Below are positions 1 through 11,199 of a stretch of DNA of 64,000 nucleotides, in pieces. The stretch lies in assembly GCA_004194705.1 (NCBI GenBank), contig SADC01000001.1:744001-808000 (forward strand). The letters are read 5' to 3'. Within the stretch, counting starts at the first letter, position 1. Each line of letters starts with the position of its first letter. The position numbers and the translations under genes were made by a program. The notes beneath the pieces are model-generated. The model was not told the DNA's origin and searched no databases. It saw only the letters and a program-made list of their open reading frames with translations. Origin of the DNA: Ditylenchus dipsaci (Eukaryota; Nematoda; Chromadorea; Rhabditida; Anguinidae).

Positions 1-516
1 TAAAGCAAATACAGGGTGTCTCTTTTGTTTCGAACATCTAACAGCATAAAACTGTTGCGGGCCGTTTCTGAATTTCAGGATTGCAAGTCCTGGAAACGTT
101 TCCATAAGGCTATAACAGACCGAAGACAATAAAATTTATTTACTTACGAGCACATCTTTTAGACGAACATGAAATATGAGCCAGGAACTAAAACCACTAA
201 ATCAAATTCGAAGGTATTCATCTCCTTTTTCCTATCTGTCCAATCCGGTTATTGCTAGTGCCACTTTTTTTGAATCGACGAACCGCATCGCTGACTATTT
301 GCCCGACCACTCCGAACAGCTGCCCAACCGATGATATCTGATAACCGATATCCGGTACTTGTTGACATCCGATATCCGATCAGATATTTTTTCCTATTTA
401 CTATGCAGCCTTGCTGTGTGACAATTGCTCCTCTTTTTCTAAAAAGCAGAGCAGCGTGATTTTTACAATTTGACTTTAAATAATGTATAAATTTGTGCAA
501 TTGCCTTGATTTTCAG
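1..516. other. Unassigned region, probably intron or flank of the ShKT gene
   Basis: No clear gene is seen. A possible small exon follows an acceptor-like ttcag at 74-78 and reads DCKSWKRF before a stop, loosely resembling the start of a ShKT domain (DC..W). It has no good donor and is not claimed as an exon. Positions 320-390 hold a short cluster of repeated 'ccgata' motifs. Confidence 0.3.
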
Positions 517-608
517 TACTACATTGACAAAATGACCAAAAATTGCCCATCTACTTGTGGTCATTGTGTCCAACCTAGTTTTGTTTGTGAGGACAAGAAC
601 GGCTCTCC
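517..608 (+). CDS. Internal exon with C-terminal half of a ShKT (SXC) domain
   Basis: The exon is bounded by an acceptor (gattttcag) and a canonical donor (gtaagt). The read-through contains CPSTCGHC preceded by YYIDKM, which is the typical ending of a ShKT domain (M...C..SC..C). It continues into FVCEDKNGS, which looks like the start of a following C-D motif. ShKT domains are short, disulfide-rich and very common in secreted nematode proteins such as astacin proteases, tyrosinases and surface proteins. The domain alone does not make this a toxin. The neighbouring exons were not found: downstream is transposon sequence and upstream is the window edge. The parent gene is unknown. Confidence 0.6.
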
Positions 609-685
609 GTAAGTCCTTTTTTACAAAATTCAAAGTTGAATGTGTTTTAATAGCAATTAAAACGTCTTATTAGTCGAAAAATTCT

Positions 686-955
686 TGACGCTACTGGAAT
701 ATACCCACCCAAAAAAGCTACTGGAATATACCCCACCCAAAAAAGCTACTGGAATATACCCTCCCCAATAATTTTCGGAGGTTACCTGAAACCACCATTT
801 TTGAAGAAAAAAAATTGTGCAAAGGCTCTTGTTAGTAATGGTCAGGCCCTGAGCCTAACCTTAAGCCGATAGCCGAATCCTAAGCCTATTATTATTATTG
901 GGTGGGCTATATTCCAGTGGCGATTTTGGGTAGGGTATATTCCAGTAGTGCCAAA
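686..955. mobile_element. MITE, rep-C family (GCGCTACTGGAATATACCC ends)
   Basis: The left end has three direct copies of a ~30-bp unit, 'gctactggaatatacccnncccaaaaaa'. The right end has the same motif twice in inverted orientation (gggtatattccagtagtgcc). Between them is the low-complexity phrase 'cctgagcctaacc...taagcctaag'. The same family recurs at 1845-1895, 12945-13195, 32437-32690, 36930-37075, 52551-53421 and 54025-54275. No coding capacity, so non-autonomous. Confidence 0.7.
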
Positions 956-1534
956 TTCTTATATTTTTTCGAAAGCATTTTTTGCCAAAAAAAATTTGGT
1001 GGTTATTTCTTTCTTCCAAGATGCCTATATTTTAAAATAATGTTAAGAACTTTAGGTGTGACAAATGGAAAAGCAACAAGTTTTGTGACGTGGACGGCAT
1101 CTATCCTAAGGCAGTTATGCTGCAACATTGTGCTAAAACTTGCGATATTTGTCATAAATAGACAATGGAAGCAAGAAAAGTTAACCTTTTTGTTGTCGAT
1201 ATTCCACAAATTTTTCAGCCATAAATTTTTTTCGTAGTAGTACATTTTGTTATAACTGGTCTTTCAAAACTTAGCTCAGCACTACGTTGTAGCGTAATTC
1301 GAAAGCTGAGAAATTACTTTCCCTTTGATAAAATCCCAAAAACCAACTTTCAGTGGCTTTCGTGTGATTCCGTGTGATTCTGAGCAATCCAAGTCATTTT
1401 CTGACCATGAAACTTAAATTATCGCGAAATTTGAAATCTATGCACAAAATAAATATTTTCGGGCAAAAAAAAAGAAATCTACGATTTTAAGCAAGTATTC
1501 GACTGTGAAAAAAACAATATTATGGGGCTTGGTT

Positions 1535-1660
1535 GCTTGGGGTTGAGATGCGCACACCCACATACCTTAGACGCGAATCACTTGAAGGTGACTCTGGATG
1601 CATAAAAATGTATGCATAATAGAGTTTATTTATGCGGTAGGGCCCAGTCAACAAAACTAT
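1535..1660 (+). repeat. Dispersed repeat rep-A, long arm
   Basis: It begins with 'gttgagatgcgcacacccac' and runs through 'ccttagacgcgaatcactt' to 'tgcggtagggcccagtcaac'. The same sequence recurs at 4860-4985, 8728-8850, 14905-15040, 38435-38565 (inverted), 52955-53085 (inverted) and partly at 63860-63920. Here only the long arm is present. Confidence 0.75.
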
Positions 1661-3147
1661 GTTCAACATCTTCCTTTTTACACTAAATTGGCCCATTTTG
1701 GTCCATTTCCACCCAATATAGCCCTAAATCCCATTAAAACAGTCGAAATGGGTGGTCCCTTTATTGACCAGAACTTAAAAATAAGGTCTTTTTTTGAATT
1801 CCCGTGGTGATTTTGAGTCGATATAGTGTGTTTGGAAACACTTCAAAAAAAATTTCATTAGGGGGGGCGGTATACTCTGGTAGCGCCAAATTTTTGATGA
1901 AGTTTTTTATAATTGGTAACTATAAAGTAGCAAGTGATCTTATAATTATAAAAAACAGCCATTTTCGCTTCTTCGGCCTTAATTTTTTTAGCGATTTAAA
2001 ACGATAGTTTTTTTTACGTGAAAAGCCCTTTTTTTAGGAAAAATACATTTTCTCGTGGTCAAACTTAGTCGAAAATCGATGACTAGGTTTTCTTTACTGC
2101 AAAGTTTTAGGTGACCTTATTAATTTTAAACAGAGTAACTTGAAAGACTTTTTGAAAGAAATTACTCAGCTTAATAACAGAGATTTTAAAAAAATATATA
2201 CCCAAAATGACTTTAAAATTCACCATTATACATAATAAAAAGAAAAGTCGAAAATTTTTCAACGAGGTGGTGCACACAGCTACACGAAAATTGCTTTTGA
2301 AATTATTTTTTCATTATATCATAATAATACTCCAACAATCAGTGAATTTGCTAAACATATACTTGGCACTCATCTCTTTCCATACAACGTAATCATAACG
2401 GTGTAAATTACCAACCGAACTTCCAGGCTTATACATAGAACACAAAGGTCCCATAAAGCAGTAAGTGCCCTCTTAATTTAATTGAGAGTCAGTTTGGCTC
2501 TCATATGAACTAACTCCAACGATTTCAAAGGCTCGCTAATGATGCTTGCTAAAGATAGCTTCACGAAGACAGATATCTTCCATTTCTCCATCCAAATGGT
2601 CAATTCTTGACCCTGCCACAGATGACTAAGTGGTGCAAATCTGGAATAGCTTGCACATTGGAGTTAAATAAGATGTATTTCTGCCAAATCGCAATATTCC
2701 TGGGTTAGATAGGCTGGAAACGGCTGCTTCACAGGCTCGCGATACTTGAAAAATTGCAATACATTTGGATCTGTTTTATCCAAAATGTATCCTCGCTTAT
2801 TTCCTCAAATTTTGAGTAGCGACACTCAAAGTAAAATCTTTTTTGCTGCACAAGCTCAAGTTGTGATAGTATCAGTAGTGGTGGTAGAAAAATGTTTGGC
2901 GATATGCTGTCTAGCTACTGTGCTTGTTTGACTGAGCTTTATCAGTTCAATACGAGTCAGAAACTGGAGTACTTGGTAAATGGATCAGAGCAAGGTTGGC
3001 CTAAATTTTCAGATCAGAAGTAAATAAGAAACTTATTTGGTTCAGGGCGCATTTATGACTTTTCGTCAGTCATCTTTTAAACAATTTCTAACTAATGCTT
3101 ATGCACTATAAAATTTTTGTTATTTTTTTACATGAAATTTTTTTTCA
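1661..3147. other. No gene recognised
   Basis: AT-rich sequence with one truncated rep-C end at 1845-1895 (ggcggtatactctggtagcgcc). A weak minus-strand open frame near 2480-2700 has no recognisable domain and no convincing start. Nothing else is supported. Confidence 0.5.
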
Positions 3148-3542
3148 TGGCTCATTTAAAAAGGTTGTCGTTGTCGTCGTCATTGTCGTTGAATATTTTT
3201 TTTTTATAAAACCCCTTTTTTCGCCAACGACGACGACAACGACGACCTATTTATAAAAATCCAACGACACGCCAACGACAACCACGACGCCAAGGAGAAC
3301 AAAAATTTTTATTCAAATTACACAAATTTCGCATTTCAGTCGAGCTTTCGAGTGAAAACGTGTAAAAAATATTCATCAGATGAAGCTGACATTGGAAGAA
3401 AAATTTTCGTTGTCGTTGGCGTTATCGTTGGATTTTTTCATAAATAGGTCGTCGTTGTCGTCGTCGTTGGCGTTGTCGTTGGAAAAATGTTTTATAAAGG
3501 CACTTTACGCCAACGACAACGACAAAGTTTATAAATGTGCCA
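3148..3542. mobile_element. Fold-back element with GTTGTCGTCG tandem arms
   Basis: The left end reads 'ggctcatttaaaaaggttgt' and the right end is its approximate reverse complement (…aaagtttataaatgtgcc). Both arms are built from gttgtcgtcg or cgacaacgac units, and the centre has another inverted pair of the same units. A truncated relative with the same end (tttataaatgagccat) lies at 37515-37678 in the globin gene. No coding capacity. Confidence 0.65.
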
Positions 3543-4561
3543 TCAATCAACTAAAATCTGAAATTTTTTTTTGTTACTTTTGCTTGTCTTAGAAGTGAAG
3601 CAGTCGAGACTTTAATGACCCTGATGACCGGTTTCAAGGGGGCCGTTAAATATTTTTTTCTCGCTTTATGACAATGATTACATGAAAAAATAGAAGAAAA
3701 ATAGATCCCTCAGTATTTTTACAAGACCACTTTGAAAAAAAAACAGGAAAACTACCTTTTCTCGGGACATCTATGCGTGAGCTTTTTAGCCATTCCATTG
3801 AGTTTTTTAGTAACGTGAGCTTAAAAAAATTCTTAGCCAAAGATAAGCATTTTTGTTCTGAACTTTTTCAAACACGAAGTTGTATCTTTATCTCTGGGTT
3901 TTTAATATTCATCAAAGATGAAGCTGACATTTTAATTAGATCGAGGCGAGACAGGCATGCCTTTCGCCTACCACTAAATTTCGCGATTTTCCCAGCACCC
4001 CGTCCCGTCACGGAGAAGTTTTTTAGTCTGTCCCGTATTCGGCCGAATTTTGTGTGTTGCGGTTTTTTCTCGCTAGGAAGCTTCAAGAGCTGCCTAGCGA
4101 GAGTGGTTATAAGCCGCCTACTTTTTACCGTAATCATCTATAGAACTTCATATCACTAATTTTTAGGTACAATCAGTCATATTCACGTATTTTTTGTTAT
4201 TGAGAAAATCTCTTATGCTCTTTTATCGATCAGCAATTCACTTAGATTTATCGCTTTGACTGGCTAAGAGCTCTATTTAGAACTGGTCATATTGGTGATT
4301 TTTCAAAAAGTTGGTTTTTTCCAATAGCAAAAACATTCAATAATTCTCAGCACTCAACACGCGATAACTCTCAACACTCAGTTTTTTAAAGACTTTCTGT
4401 AACTTGGGTTTTGTAGCGCTTGAGCTGCGCTACAATTATACTTGGGCGTATGATTGGAATCTCATGGGATTCTTAGTTTGGAAATCCCAGAAATCTCGAA
4501 AATCCAGTTCCAAAGTTTCAGTGTCCGACACCACAAATCTCGTTGGTTTACATTTAATTTC
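3543..4561. other. No gene recognised
   Basis: Open frames on both strands around 3870-4150 overlap each other and show no domain. A short decayed stretch near 4380-4435 (ttttgtagcgcttgagctgcgctacaa) resembles the interior of the 49732-50526 palindrome. Nothing else was identified. Confidence 0.5.
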
Positions 4562-4686
4562 GTTTTGGCAATTTTCGTTTTGGCAATTTCGTTTGGCAAT
4601 CCTCGTTTTGGCAATTTTCGTTTTGGCAATCTTCGTTTTGGCAAAAACTACGTTTGGCAATTTTCGTTTTGGCAATCTTCCCTAGC
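4562..4686. repeat. Tandem array of ~16-bp TTCGTTTTGGCAAT units
   Basis: About seven imperfect copies of ttcgttttggcaa(t)tt lie head to tail. No inverted partner is visible nearby. The structure resembles the tandem-repeat arms of the fold-back elements at 53645-54020 and 59050-59140, so it may be an isolated arm. Confidence 0.75.
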
Positions 4687-4739
4687 CGAAAGTAGCTCGA
4701 AAATTTCCTAAGTATACCGTTATTATCATGTTTCTCAAC

Positions 4740-4985
4740 ATGGGCCGTGGCAAAAAGAGACTCTATATGCATTTTATGATCAAGAGTCTTGCTCGAATCA
4801 TGTCTAAGGTTAAACAACAACACTAACAACTCTCAAGCCCCTGCCCCCCTTCGGGGCTTGAGTTGAGATGCGCACACCCACATACCTTAGACACAATCAC
4901 TCGAAGTGACTCTGCATGCATGAAAAGCATGCATACCAGAGTTTATTTATGCGGTAGGCCCCACTATTCAAAACTATATTCAACA
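4740..4985. repeat. Dispersed repeat rep-A, complete palindromic copy
   Basis: Order: inverted short arm (…gactctatatgcattttatg … tcatgtctaaggt), a GC-rich hairpin core (cccctgcccccttcggggc), then the long arm (gttgagatgcgcacacccac … tgcggtaggcccc). The two arms meet as an imperfect palindrome around the core. Other complete copies are at 8605-8850, 38435-38695 and 52955-53235. Confidence 0.75.
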
Positions 4986-5979
4986 TTTTGCTTTTTACTC
5001 AAAAGTGATCCTTTTTCGTTTACTTTTCCACCCCAATACAGCCTGAATTCCTTAAAATGGTCAAAAAGGTACTTTTGGATGTCTAAAACTTTTCAAGCTT
5101 CTTTTTGGAAGATGTATCAAGTTGATGTATCAAGTCATAATTGTATCAAGTTGATGTAATACCATTGAAAAGTACTGCTAATCTGTGAAATAGCTGCTTT
5201 TATTTTTTTGGCATGTTTTACTTATTACTAGTTTCCAGGGCCGCCATCGTTTTCTTTTACGTTTTTATTTCGTAGTCGCTATATTTTCGCCGTGCTTTTT
5301 CGTAGTGTTTTTTTTATTGATTGTTTTTCGTAATTCTGTCGTTTTCTACGTCGACTTCTAAGTATATCGGCTATTTTAAATCGCTGCGTCTGCTTTCGTG
5401 TCAATTGTGAACTATCTAAAATTTGCAAAACTATTTTTCACTGTTATTGTTTGGATCGACTCTTGCAATTGTTTGATTCTGCTTAGCTCGATTACTACTT
5501 CACTCGTTTTGTATAGACGATTTGATTGTGTATGCTTTGACAATATTTGGCCTAGCATGATTAGAGCTTGGTTTTAGAAAGATTGTGTACAATTCGAGGC
5601 TAAACTTGCTGAGCTTTTATCACTTTCATTAACCACTTAAATCGATCCAATCAACTTTATTGGGCTAATTGTATCGATCGAATAAACAAATCGACCTAAA
5701 TCGATTGTGATTAATTGACGTGATTGCCAGTCAGACCGATCCAGCCAGTTTGGTAGATCCAGCCAGTTAGATCAATACACCCGCTTGAATCAATACTACC
5801 AGTTGAGAAGAAAAGAAAGTAAAATGAATGTTTCGCCCAATGGTAGTCTAACCTGTGACTTCGGCGATGCAAATATAAAGTCTCTTCTTTCTTGAAAAAC
5901 ATTAACAAAGAAATTTAAATAAAAAGTTCAGATTTTTATGAAAAAACTGAAAAATAGAAAAAAAAAGTTAAAAATCGGT
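4986..5979. other. No gene recognised
   Basis: AT-rich sequence with no supported exon, tRNA or repeat structure beyond short 'atcgatc' and 'ccagccagtt' repetitions near 5640-5790. Confidence 0.5.
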
Positions 5980-6147
5980 GGTTTTTAGAGCAAAAAATGG
6001 TGTTTTTTAAAACAAATTGGAGCTCGGGATTTAACGAATTTCGGGATCGGGATTCTGGGAACTGATTGGGCAAGATTTCGGGACGGGATTTTAGACAAAA
6101 ATCGGTAGGGCGGGATCCGACGAGATCCCGTCCCGTCATCATCTCTA
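5980..6147. mobile_element. Decayed hAT MITE (…CATCTCTA end)
   Basis: The right end 'gatcccgtcccgtcatcatctcta' and the internal 'cgggatttt' and 'cgggatcgggatt' runs match the intact hAT MITE at 16219-16442. The left end is not recognisable, so it is a truncated copy. Confidence 0.55.
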
Positions 6148-6152
6148 GACCT

Positions 6153-6339
6153 TAGTTGGACCGCCGCCGGCGGCACCTCTTCGGTTACCTTCGGCGGCCC
6201 CCCCCCCCCCGGCCATGCCCGGCGTCATAGATTTTTCAGATGAGAGCGGCACAATCATCTCAAAAAACTATGACCGCCGGGCACCGCCGGAAGGCCGCCG
6301 AGGGTAACCGAAAGGGTGCCGACGGCGGCGGTCCAACTA
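6153..6339. mobile_element. GC-rich fold-back element
   Basis: Terminal inverted repeats tagttggaccgccgcc … ggcggcggtccaacta enclose a strongly GC-rich interior (ggcggcc, ccgccgg) that stands out against the AT-rich surroundings. It is 187 bp with no coding capacity. No clear target-site duplication was found. Confidence 0.65.
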
Positions 6340-6500
6340 TGGTTCTGACTTTTCCTTTCATTCGAATTTCGTTCATCCCGCTCATTTTTGGTTTTGTCTC
6401 CGGTGCACCTGTTGAGATAGCTGCAATATTGTATGGCCAGGCGCTGAGCTTGCGGGCATACGCCTAAATTATCAGAGGGAGATAATTTATTATTACTGTC

Positions 6501-6833
6501 AACCTTTTTGATGATCAGAAGAAATTTTTTATATACTTTTTGTCACTCTTACTATACCAAAACGAAAGCTTAGATTCTGAGCTATCTTGTACATCGGAAA
6601 ATTTTTCATTGATGTAACAAAAATGTATGCAACAGCACTAAGTTGGAGGCTGGTCGAGGTCCAGGTCGAGGTACCTCGACTAGAACCTCGACACCCTAGA
6701 CATCTCATTTACTTTTGTCATGATAATGAAATAATTTTTTATGTAGAAGATAGCTTGGAATTTAAGCTTTCGTTTGGTATGTAAAGAATGACAAAAAGTA
6801 TAAAATAATTTCTCTTTGATCACCAAAAGGTTG
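6501..6833. repeat. Fold-back repeat with ~88-bp arms
   Basis: The segment 'caacctttttgatgatcaga … gagctatctt' (6501-6588) is mirrored by 'aagatagcttggaatttaag … caaaaggttgg' (6746-6833). The loop contains a repeated tcgaggt/cctcgac motif. Non-coding. Confidence 0.6.
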
Positions 6834-7089
6834 GAAAACGAGCTCGACCTCGACTCGCCTATGTGAGCACCGGGTACGACTAGTAAACTCGGATATCTTG
6901 ACCTCGTTTTGAAAATCGACGGTTTGACTCTTTCCGGCCCCAGAATCTACACACTACTAAGCATTGCAATCATATCTGTATTTAATGGCTCCCACTTTAA
7001 GTTCCACCACTAGCTGGGTTCGACACATTTTTTCTTCGATTTCTGAATGCTTCTTCCAGTACCTGTCGACAATCCGATCCAAAGGGACA

Positions 7090-7275
7090 AAGCTTTTTCT
7101 CCTGCAGAAAGACTTTTTTGCTGCAATATTGTTGCTGCAAAAAACTTCTTCTTGATGCAAATAGACTTTTTTGCTGAAAATCGTTTTTTCGCTGCGAAAA
7201 ATAGCAAAAAGCCGATTTGCAGCAAAAAAAAATCTTTTGCAGCAGAAAAAAAAGATTTTTTGCAGCAGAGAAAGG
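7090..7275. repeat. Tandem and inverted TTTTTTGCTGCAAAA repeats
   Basis: Multiple ttttttgctgcaa units on the left and ttgcagcaaaaaa units on the right form an imperfect palindrome. Open frames here are low-complexity Phe/Lys/Ala translations of the repeat and are not genes. Confidence 0.6.
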
Positions 7276-7610
7276 CTTTGTCCGATCTTAAGTATGTTTA
7301 GGATTTCGATTTTACATATCCATGACACGGCTCGCAAATGTAGACTCACCTGACAAAAGTACACATTCAAAAACTAACTCTTCGATAAAGCGAGTTTCTG
7401 CTTAGTGAAAATGTTGTAAGGAAAATTGTTTCAGAAAAAAACATGTTTCGTTACCTAAATGAAAGCATGAACAATCAATGCTCATTCATCTTACAAGAAT
7501 GGGACACTGACACTTTTACTGATTTAAAAATGGTGTTTGAATGTCTTCAAAGCAATTTTTATGTGCTAAAAACAACAAGAATTTATTTTGCGATATTTTT
7601 CGGGTCGTAG

Positions 7611-7815
7611 CAGGGTTCACAGATCGAAAATCGCAAAAGCAGGATTTTGTTTCCAAAAAGCAGGAATTTAAACCAAAAATCTACAAAAAGCAGGAATAAG
7701 CTGTTATAAAATGCTGTGAGATGTGTGGAAATTCCTGCTTTTTCACGGACAAAAAGCAGATTTTGAAATCAAAAAAGCAGGAAATTCCTGCTAAAGCAGG
7801 ACATCTGTGAACCCT
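7611..7815. mobile_element. hAT-type MITE, CAGGGTTCACAG ends, 7-8-bp TSD
   Basis: The element begins cagggttcacagat and ends atctgtgaaccct. It is flanked by ggtcgtag at 7603-7610 and 7816-7823; the final G of the right end is shared with the duplication. The interior repeats 'aaaaagcaggaa'. CAGxG ends and an 8-bp duplication are hallmarks of the hAT superfamily. Degenerate relatives lie around 22013-22220. Confidence 0.75.
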
Positions 7816-8045
7816 GGTCGTAGCCCTATAGGCTCTTTTTCCACTTTTGGCACTCTCTGCCCTATGTTCTGTTTTAGCCACTTAGGCCTTATTTTTCAGC
7901 CCTTTTGTAGTGCGTAAGACATTTTTAGTCTGGCTAACGTGCGCTGGCCTACCCTGAGCCTAAGCCTAAGTTAAAAAAATAAGGCCTAAGTGGCTAAAAC
8001 AGAACATAGGGCAGAACGCCAAAAATGGGAAAAAAGGGCCTAACG

Positions 8046-8230
8046 CAGGGTTCGTGATCGTCCGTTTAAAAAGATTTGTCCTTTTTTCGGGACTCAAAAT
8101 CTTTTTTATTTTTGAAGCTTTTAGTCAAAATCTTTTTTTCGCTCCAAAATAGCAATAAGCACTGGATAAAATGAAATAAATCTTTTTTTACTCAAATGTC
8201 CTTTTTTCGAAATTTTTAATTACGAACCTG
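8046..8230. mobile_element. hAT-type MITE, CAGGGTTCGTGATCG, perfect 8-bp TSD
   Basis: The element (185 bp) starts cagggttcgt and ends tacgaacctg. It is flanked by perfect gcctaacg duplications at 8038-8045 and 8231-8238. The same family forms the shells at 27690-28735 and 49506-50637. It sits inside an older inverted repeat whose arms contain 'cctaagtggctaaaacagaa'. Confidence 0.85.
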
Positions 8231-8258
8231 GCCTAACGCCTCTACGCCTATTTTCTAC

Positions 8259-8460
8259 ATAAAGGACTATAGCCGTCGCCGACAACGAGAATTTCAAATC
8301 TTTGAGTTCGCGCCGGACAGTTCTCTTTCGTCTCGCACTGTACTCTTTTGACTTGCTTCGAGGACTAAAAAAAGAGTACAATGAAAGACGAAAGAGAAAT
8401 GTCCCGCACGAATTCAAACATTTGAAATTCTCGTTGTCAGCGGCGACTATGGTCCTTTAA
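8259..8460. mobile_element. TTAA-ended MITE (AGGACTATAGCC…), ~200 bp
   Basis: Ends ataa-aggactatagccg … cgactatggtcct-ttaa. The interior palindrome has 'gacagttctctttcgtc' and 'gacgaaagag'. Near-identical family members lie at 9202-9397 and 14483-14682, both with TTAA on each side. TTAA target sites are typical of piggyBac and Kolobok elements; which applies here is not decided. Confidence 0.7.
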
Positions 8461-8604
8461 AAGCTGATTTTTCAGAATTTTTTTGACCAAATTTTACTTT
8501 CAGCCTTGGGGGACCTAGGAAAACTTCCTTATATCCCCTAGTATTTTACCCCTAGTATTACCCAGTATTTACCCGTTTTGGTCATTGGAATTGGGCAAAA
8601 GAGC

Positions 8605-8850
8605 CTTTATATGCATTTTATGATCAAGTGTACTTCTCGGAATCATGTCTAAGGTAAGTGCGTGCGCGCATATCTAACTCTCAAGCCTCCTGCGCCTCTT
8701 CGGGGCTTGTTGCTTGGGGGCTTGGGGTTGAGATGCGCACACCTACATACCTTACACAAAAATTACTCGAAAATGACTCGGGATACATGAAAAGCGTGCA
8801 TACCTGAGCTTCTTATGCGGTAGGACCCAGTTTACAAAACTATATTCAAG
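8605..8850. repeat. Dispersed repeat rep-A, complete copy
   Basis: Inverted short arm (gcattttatgatcaagtgta … atgtctaaggta), GC-rich core (cctgcgcctcttcggggc), long arm (ttgagatgcgcacacctaca … tgcggtaggaccc). Same layout as 4740-4985. Confidence 0.7.
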
Positions 8851-8855
8851 TTCCA

Positions 8856-9601
8856 CCTCTAAGGGTATTTTTTTAACCTGTGCGGTTAGTTCACCTTGAT
8901 CCTCCAAGGCAAAAAGTCAAATTTTTGTCAAAAAAAATTTCCAATAAATCAGCTTTTATGTAGAAAAATATCGCAAAACGGCTTTTTATCGTTTTTATCA
9001 CATAAAAATAACTTAGAAGACGTCAAAACGCTATTTTTGAATTAGTAAAAAAACCGGCCGCAAAACCGAACAAGTGCCGCGATATACTAGTCACGTGTGT
9101 ATTTCTAAATGATTTTGGGATTGAGAGTCTCGATTAGTGACAACCCTTAAAATCAGATGACGTCACAATAAATTGCAAGCCTAACTACAGTCAACTTCTC
9201 ATTAAAGGGCCATTGCGTCCCGACAACGAGAATTTCAAGTGTTTGAATTGGCGCGGGGCAGTTCCTCTTTCGTCTTCATTTTACTCTTTTGAGTCATTCG
9301 AAGCAAGTCAAAAAGGTACAGTGCGAGACGAAAAAGAACTGTCCGCGCGAAATTCAAACTTTGAAATCTCGTTGTCGGGACGGCAATGGCCCTTTAACAT
9401 AACTGGAAGGGACAGTTCGAGCGTTAATGTTAATGAGAAGTTATGTTAATGGGAAAGTCAGTTACAAGGGTTTTCTTCGCAAACCAATCAAATCGACCCG
9501 AGCAAATGTTAGGTTTATTGTTAATTTATTTTAATGGAAAGTTATGATAATAATAAGTTCGAGTGTATGTCCTGAATAATAATGCAAATGTTTGCTTTCT
9601 A
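8856..9601. repeat. Duplicated ~750-bp segment, copy 1
   Basis: Nearly identical, apart from scattered one- to few-base indels, to 14130-14885. Both start 'cacctctaagggtatt' and end 'gcaaatgtttgctttct', and both carry a TTAA MITE (here 9202-9397). The low substitution level suggests recent mobility of a larger element that holds this segment. No gene inside. Confidence 0.8.
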
Positions 9602-10036
9602 TTACAGACCACTTAGTCTAATATGGCAGTCTTGAAATATGAACCGTTGGTTTTCTATTTGATTTAGCGGCAAATTAAAAGTGGCAGACGTATTGTTTGT
9701 TAGCCCACATCAATGATATATTTTGGGCTCAAAGTTATATTCTTACGCGCATTCTTTACGACATAAGCTCTTTTAAAATTTTTGTGTCGACTTACATGGT
9801 TGGCCAAAGAAACGAGAGCTCTTTTATTTTCGGGCTCTTATTTATCATCTAAATGCTTTCGTTATGAATTTTACGTTTTGTGTTGCTTTCTTTTATCCTG
9901 CGTTTTTGTAACACCGCTCGGACATTTCCATTCCAAAAAAGAAATGTCGTAAGACGCTTTAAACAGCGTTATCGAAATCTAAACCCATTACTAAAGCAAA
10001 ATTGAAGTCGGAGATATTTAAATGATGGGCTAAATT
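9602..10036. other. No gene recognised
   Basis: No open frame of note, no tRNA-like boxes and no repeat partner seen. Confidence 0.5.
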
Positions 10037-10416
10037 TACCTATACCCACACCACTCAATTAACCTTGACCCCCACCAGAAAATCAGCTGGGGACCAAGGC
10101 AAAAAAAATTCATTTTAAAATTTTATTTTGAAATCTCAAAAACAGGTCTCAAAAACAATATATTTGCACTTTTTGATTATTTTTATGCAAAAAAATATGG
10201 TAATGAAAACATGGAAAAAATTTTGCTTTGGTCCCCCAAGCTGATTTGTTGGGAAACGGTGAATTTATCGACGGTAAATTCATCGACAATTGGCGTTTTG
10301 TTTAATAGCCATAAAACAAATTGCCAAAATGTCGATGAATTCACCGTCGATGAATTCATCTAATGCCGATTTGTGGTGGGGGTCAAGGTTAATTGAATGA
10401 GGGGGGTAAAGGTAAA
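10037..10416. repeat. Fold-back element
   Basis: Arms 'ccactcaattaaccttgacc' and 'ggtcaaggttaattgaatga' face each other about 300 bp apart. An inner inverted pair, 'tcgacggtaaattcatcgac' and 'gtcgatgaattcaccgtcga', lies near the right end. Non-coding. Confidence 0.6.
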
Positions 10417-10756
10417 ATGCTCCAAATGATGTAATAACGGGTGGAAGATAAGTTCTTGGCGGATTTTCAAGCCCAATGTCTTAGCGATGTTGAAATCATA
10501 TCTCTTTTTTCTAATACCATTTTGTGGCCCTGTATCTTCTCTTTCAAATATAAGACATATCATCTTACACGGGAAAGGCACGACCCTCCGTCACGTATCA
10601 AGGAAGCTTATATACCAAAGATAGCCCAACCGGGCTTGTTACTGAACCGCGATCCGAATTTCCTATGGAGCAGTCTTGGGCGAGATATTCCACTTTGAAA
10701 GTTGCATAATATAGCAGTTAAAATATAATTAAAATTACACCTTTGATCAATGTCTA

Positions 10757-10823
10757 GGTATGCGCCAATGGGATCGCTTAACACTATATTTTTCACATCG
10801 TAGGTTCGATCGCCACTCCAAGC
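10757..10823 (+). repeat. tRNA-like (A/B box) SINE fragment, plus copy
   Basis: A B-box-like ggttcgatcgcc lies downstream of an A-box-like stretch (atgcgccaatggg). The mirror copy at 11133-11199 has the cleaner A box tggcgcagtgg. No tRNA cloverleaf can be drawn because the T-stem does not pair. It is a promoter-bearing SINE or tRNA relic, not a working tRNA gene. Confidence 0.45.
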
Positions 10824-11132
10824 ATCTTCTTTTTTGGATTTTCTCATTTTACATGAGTTCATGTTTTTTTTACTGCGAGAAACAAATGGCAGCTTTTCGT
10901 AAAGAATTAACTATTGTCATTATAATCTCTCAATTCAGTATCACTCTTTGCACGTTATTACAAATATTTTGGAGACTAGGATTCGGAAGAGAAGAGAAAC
11001 AATGGCTGACCAAATGCCTTTGATAGTGACTCTTGTATAGCTCCAGGATAATCGAATAATTCCATTGTTTTTGGTTCTCGCAGTAAAAAAAACATGAATT
11101 CATGAAAATGAAAAAATCAAAAAAAAGAAGAT

Positions 11133-11199
11133 GCTTGGAGTGGCGATCGAACCTACGATGTGAAAAGTATAGTGTTAAGCGATCCCACTGCGCCATACC
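11133..11199 (-). repeat. tRNA-like (A/B box) SINE fragment, minus copy
   Basis: Mirror of 10757-10823 on the opposite arm of the palindrome. Read on the minus strand it gives tatggcgcagtgggatcgc, then ggttcgatcgccac. If Pol III used both copies, transcription would converge on the palindrome centre. This is inferred from box matches only. Confidence 0.45.

Noticed and set aside
79..130. Possible ShKT exon (DCKSWKRF)
   Set aside because: Stop after 17 codons and no donor; the similarity is only a few residues.
6957..7370. 137-aa minus-strand open frame
   Set aside because: Low-complexity translation of TTTTTTGCTGCAAAA repeats, also open on the plus strand.
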